From an uncultured Gammaproteobacteria bacterium (GTDB lineage Bacteria > Pseudomonadota > Gammaproteobacteria > Pseudomonadales > Pseudohongiellaceae): DNA of 64,000 nucleotides. This document shows, piece by piece, positions 62,847 through 64,000 of the stretch; position 1 is the stretch's first letter, and every line of letters begins with the position of its first letter. Where the stretch lies: contig CAJXVC010000012.1 in NCBI GenBank assembly GCA_913060975.1, forward strand, positions 62,001-126,000, read 5' to 3'. Below the pieces are notes generated by a model. That model saw only the letters and a list, made by a program, of their open reading frames with translations. It had not been told where the DNA came from and did not search any database. A program made the position numbers and the translations under genes.

Positions 62847-63974
62847 TTACGGTGAATAACGCGTAAACGCACCACCTGCCCAGCTCAGTGAGTTAGGTCC
62901 TTCGGCTGCAAAAATAACGCCGTCGGCATCGACAGCAACGCCTTCGCCAGCGGTACCCTGATATACGCGATCTGGGCGTTCAAAGGGAGGAATGAACGCA
63001 GTAATACGGTCTTCGTCCACATGACCGATACGAACGCCATTACGCCAGCCAACATGATTGGTCGGTCCTGATTCGGAATCTATGGCGTAGACCATGTCGT
63101 CATCAGTGATGAACAATCCGCTGATACGGCCGTACATATAGCGTGAGTCGAGATAATTACCTTCCTGGTCGAAAATTTCCAGACGATGATTGCCACGGTC
63201 GGCTACCCACAAGCGGCCCTGGGAATCAAACTCCATGGCATGGGGCGTACGGAACTCTCCGTGGCGCACGCCAATTTGCCCCCATTCCTTCAGAAAGGTG
63301 CCATCAGGTGCGAACTTCATGATGCGCGCTGTCAGCCCTTCTTCGCGCCCTTCGTCCATTGCCGCGTTGCTGGTCATACCCTGACCACTGTGACCATCAG
63401 AGACAAAAATACTACCATCTGGCGCCACGATGACATCGTTGGGCTGATTGAAATGGGCACTGTCGTTGCCGGGTTGTCCGGGCGTACCCAGACTCATGAG
63501 CAACTCACCATCCGGACTGAATTTATGGACCTGATGGCCTTTGGTTCCATCGGCGTTATTCGCGAAGTCGGTAACCCAGACATTGCCTTCGTGATCGGCA
63601 TGGATACCGTGTGGTGTCATCATGAGACCGCCACCAAAATTCGCCAGCACCTCGCCAGTACGACGGTCAAACTTGAAGATCGGGTCGACAGGATTGGTAT
63701 CACAGTTTACCGGCACACCGCCGCCAAAACTGCTGGCGCCGCAACGCTCATAAGCCCAGACATGACCATCAGTAGGGTCAATATCGACACCGGCAGTAGA
63801 ACCCCAGTTACGACCGTCAGGCAGGTTGCCCCAATTAGTGGTGACATTCGGGGCTGGATTCGGTAATCCCTCCCCCGTTATATGGTTCGGTTCGGATTGC
63901 CCCATCACCGCACCAGAGACGATCGCCGGCGCCGCAATAAGCAGACACTTTGCCAGGAAGTTTTGCTTGGACAT
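62847..63974 (-). CDS. Exported NHL-repeat beta-propeller protein
   Basis: A 375-residue exported protein (signal LIAAPAIVSGAVMGQ). Repeated NHL blades are visible: GVDIDPTDGHVWAYERCG, MTPHGIHADHEGNVWVTDF, NQPNDVIVAPDGSIFVSDGH, TPHAMEFDSQGRLWVADRGNHRLEIFD. The layout resembles peptidyl-alpha-hydroxyglycine alpha-amidating lyase-like proteins and SMP-30-type propellers; catalytic identity is not claimed. Two or three cysteines (RCGASSFGGGVPVNCD) may form a disulfide. GGAG precedes the ATG at 63974; its promoter lies beyond the window edge. Confidence 0.85.
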   Translation of the reverse strand: MSKQNFLAKCLLIAAPAIVSGAVMGQSEPNHITGEGLPNPAPNVTTNWGNLPDGRNWGSTAGVDIDPTDGHVWAYERCGASSFGGGVPVNCDTNPVDPIFKFDRRTGEVLANFGGGLMMTPHGIHADHEGNVWVTDFANNADGTKGHQVHKFSPDGELLMSLGTPGQPGNDSAHFNQPNDVIVAPDGSIFVSDGHSGQGMTSNAAMDEGREEGLTARIMKFAPDGTFLKEWGQIGVRHGEFRTPHAMEFDSQGRLWVADRGNHRLEIFDQEGNYLDSRYMYGRISGLFITDDDMVYAIDSESGPTNHVGWRNGVRIGHVDEDRITAFIPPFERPDRVYQGTAGEGVAVDADGVIFAAEGPNSLSWAGGAFTRYSP

Positions 63975-64000
63975 GATTGCTCCTCATATTTTTTGTATTG

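Overview
The window looks like chromosomal DNA of a free-living, probably marine, Gram-negative gammaproteobacterium. The evidence is an NhaB-type Na+/H+ antiporter, a UspE-like stress protein, a YnjBCD-type ABC transporter, two TonB-dependent receptors, many secreted or lipoprotein peptidases and very dense two-component signalling. GC content looks close to 50%. This placement is inferred from gene content; no rRNA, tRNA, phage, IS element or CRISPR array was seen.

Layout. 1-3684: a RidA-family protein and a HisC-like aminotransferase, convergent and both with Tat-like leaders, then an ACT-domain malic enzyme. 4092-8727: a tightly overlapping operon of a radical SAM/SPASM-like protein and YnjB/YnjC/YnjD-type transporter subunits. 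8878-13644: universal stress protein, NhaB, a membrane protein ending in a four-Cys domain, and a secreted protein of unknown function. 13774-23450: a sensory island of four hybrid histidine kinases, one with an ETR1 (ethylene receptor)-like membrane domain and one with a CHASE domain, plus a YcgR/PilZ protein and an HDOD protein. 24251-28843: a five-gene minus-strand cluster of ECF sigma factor, anti-sigma factor, two very acidic low-complexity exported proteins and a TPR/beta-barrel outer-membrane protein. 29282-33744: an OmpA-type lipoprotein, a membrane PAS protein and a soluble triple-PAS chemoreceptor.

33819-51776 looks devoted to peptides and amino acids: a D-aminoacylase-type amidohydrolase, a large TonB-dependent receptor, then a plus-strand cluster in which two near-duplicate M20-fold lipoproteins with altered metal-ligand motifs flank one MacB-type ATPase, three different MacB/FtsX permeases and a small His/Met/Cys-rich exported protein. 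A DUF885-like lipoprotein follows, then a convergent L-serine dehydratase. 52095-58761 carries an NTF2-like protein, a Cache-HAMP-PAS kinase overlapping its REC-GGDEF partner, an HDOD protein, an MBL-fold hydrolase and a VOC protein. 58916-63974 carries a second TonB-dependent receptor divergent from a BlaI/short-BlaR1 pair, and an NHL-repeat protein.

The two best candidates for undescribed systems are the ECF-controlled acidic-protein/TPR-barrel cluster, whose leader holds a 12-bp-spaced array of AAGGA (CsrA/RsmA-like) motifs, and the MacB cluster flanked by M20-like lipoproteins. The ETR1-like kinase is the most striking single protein.
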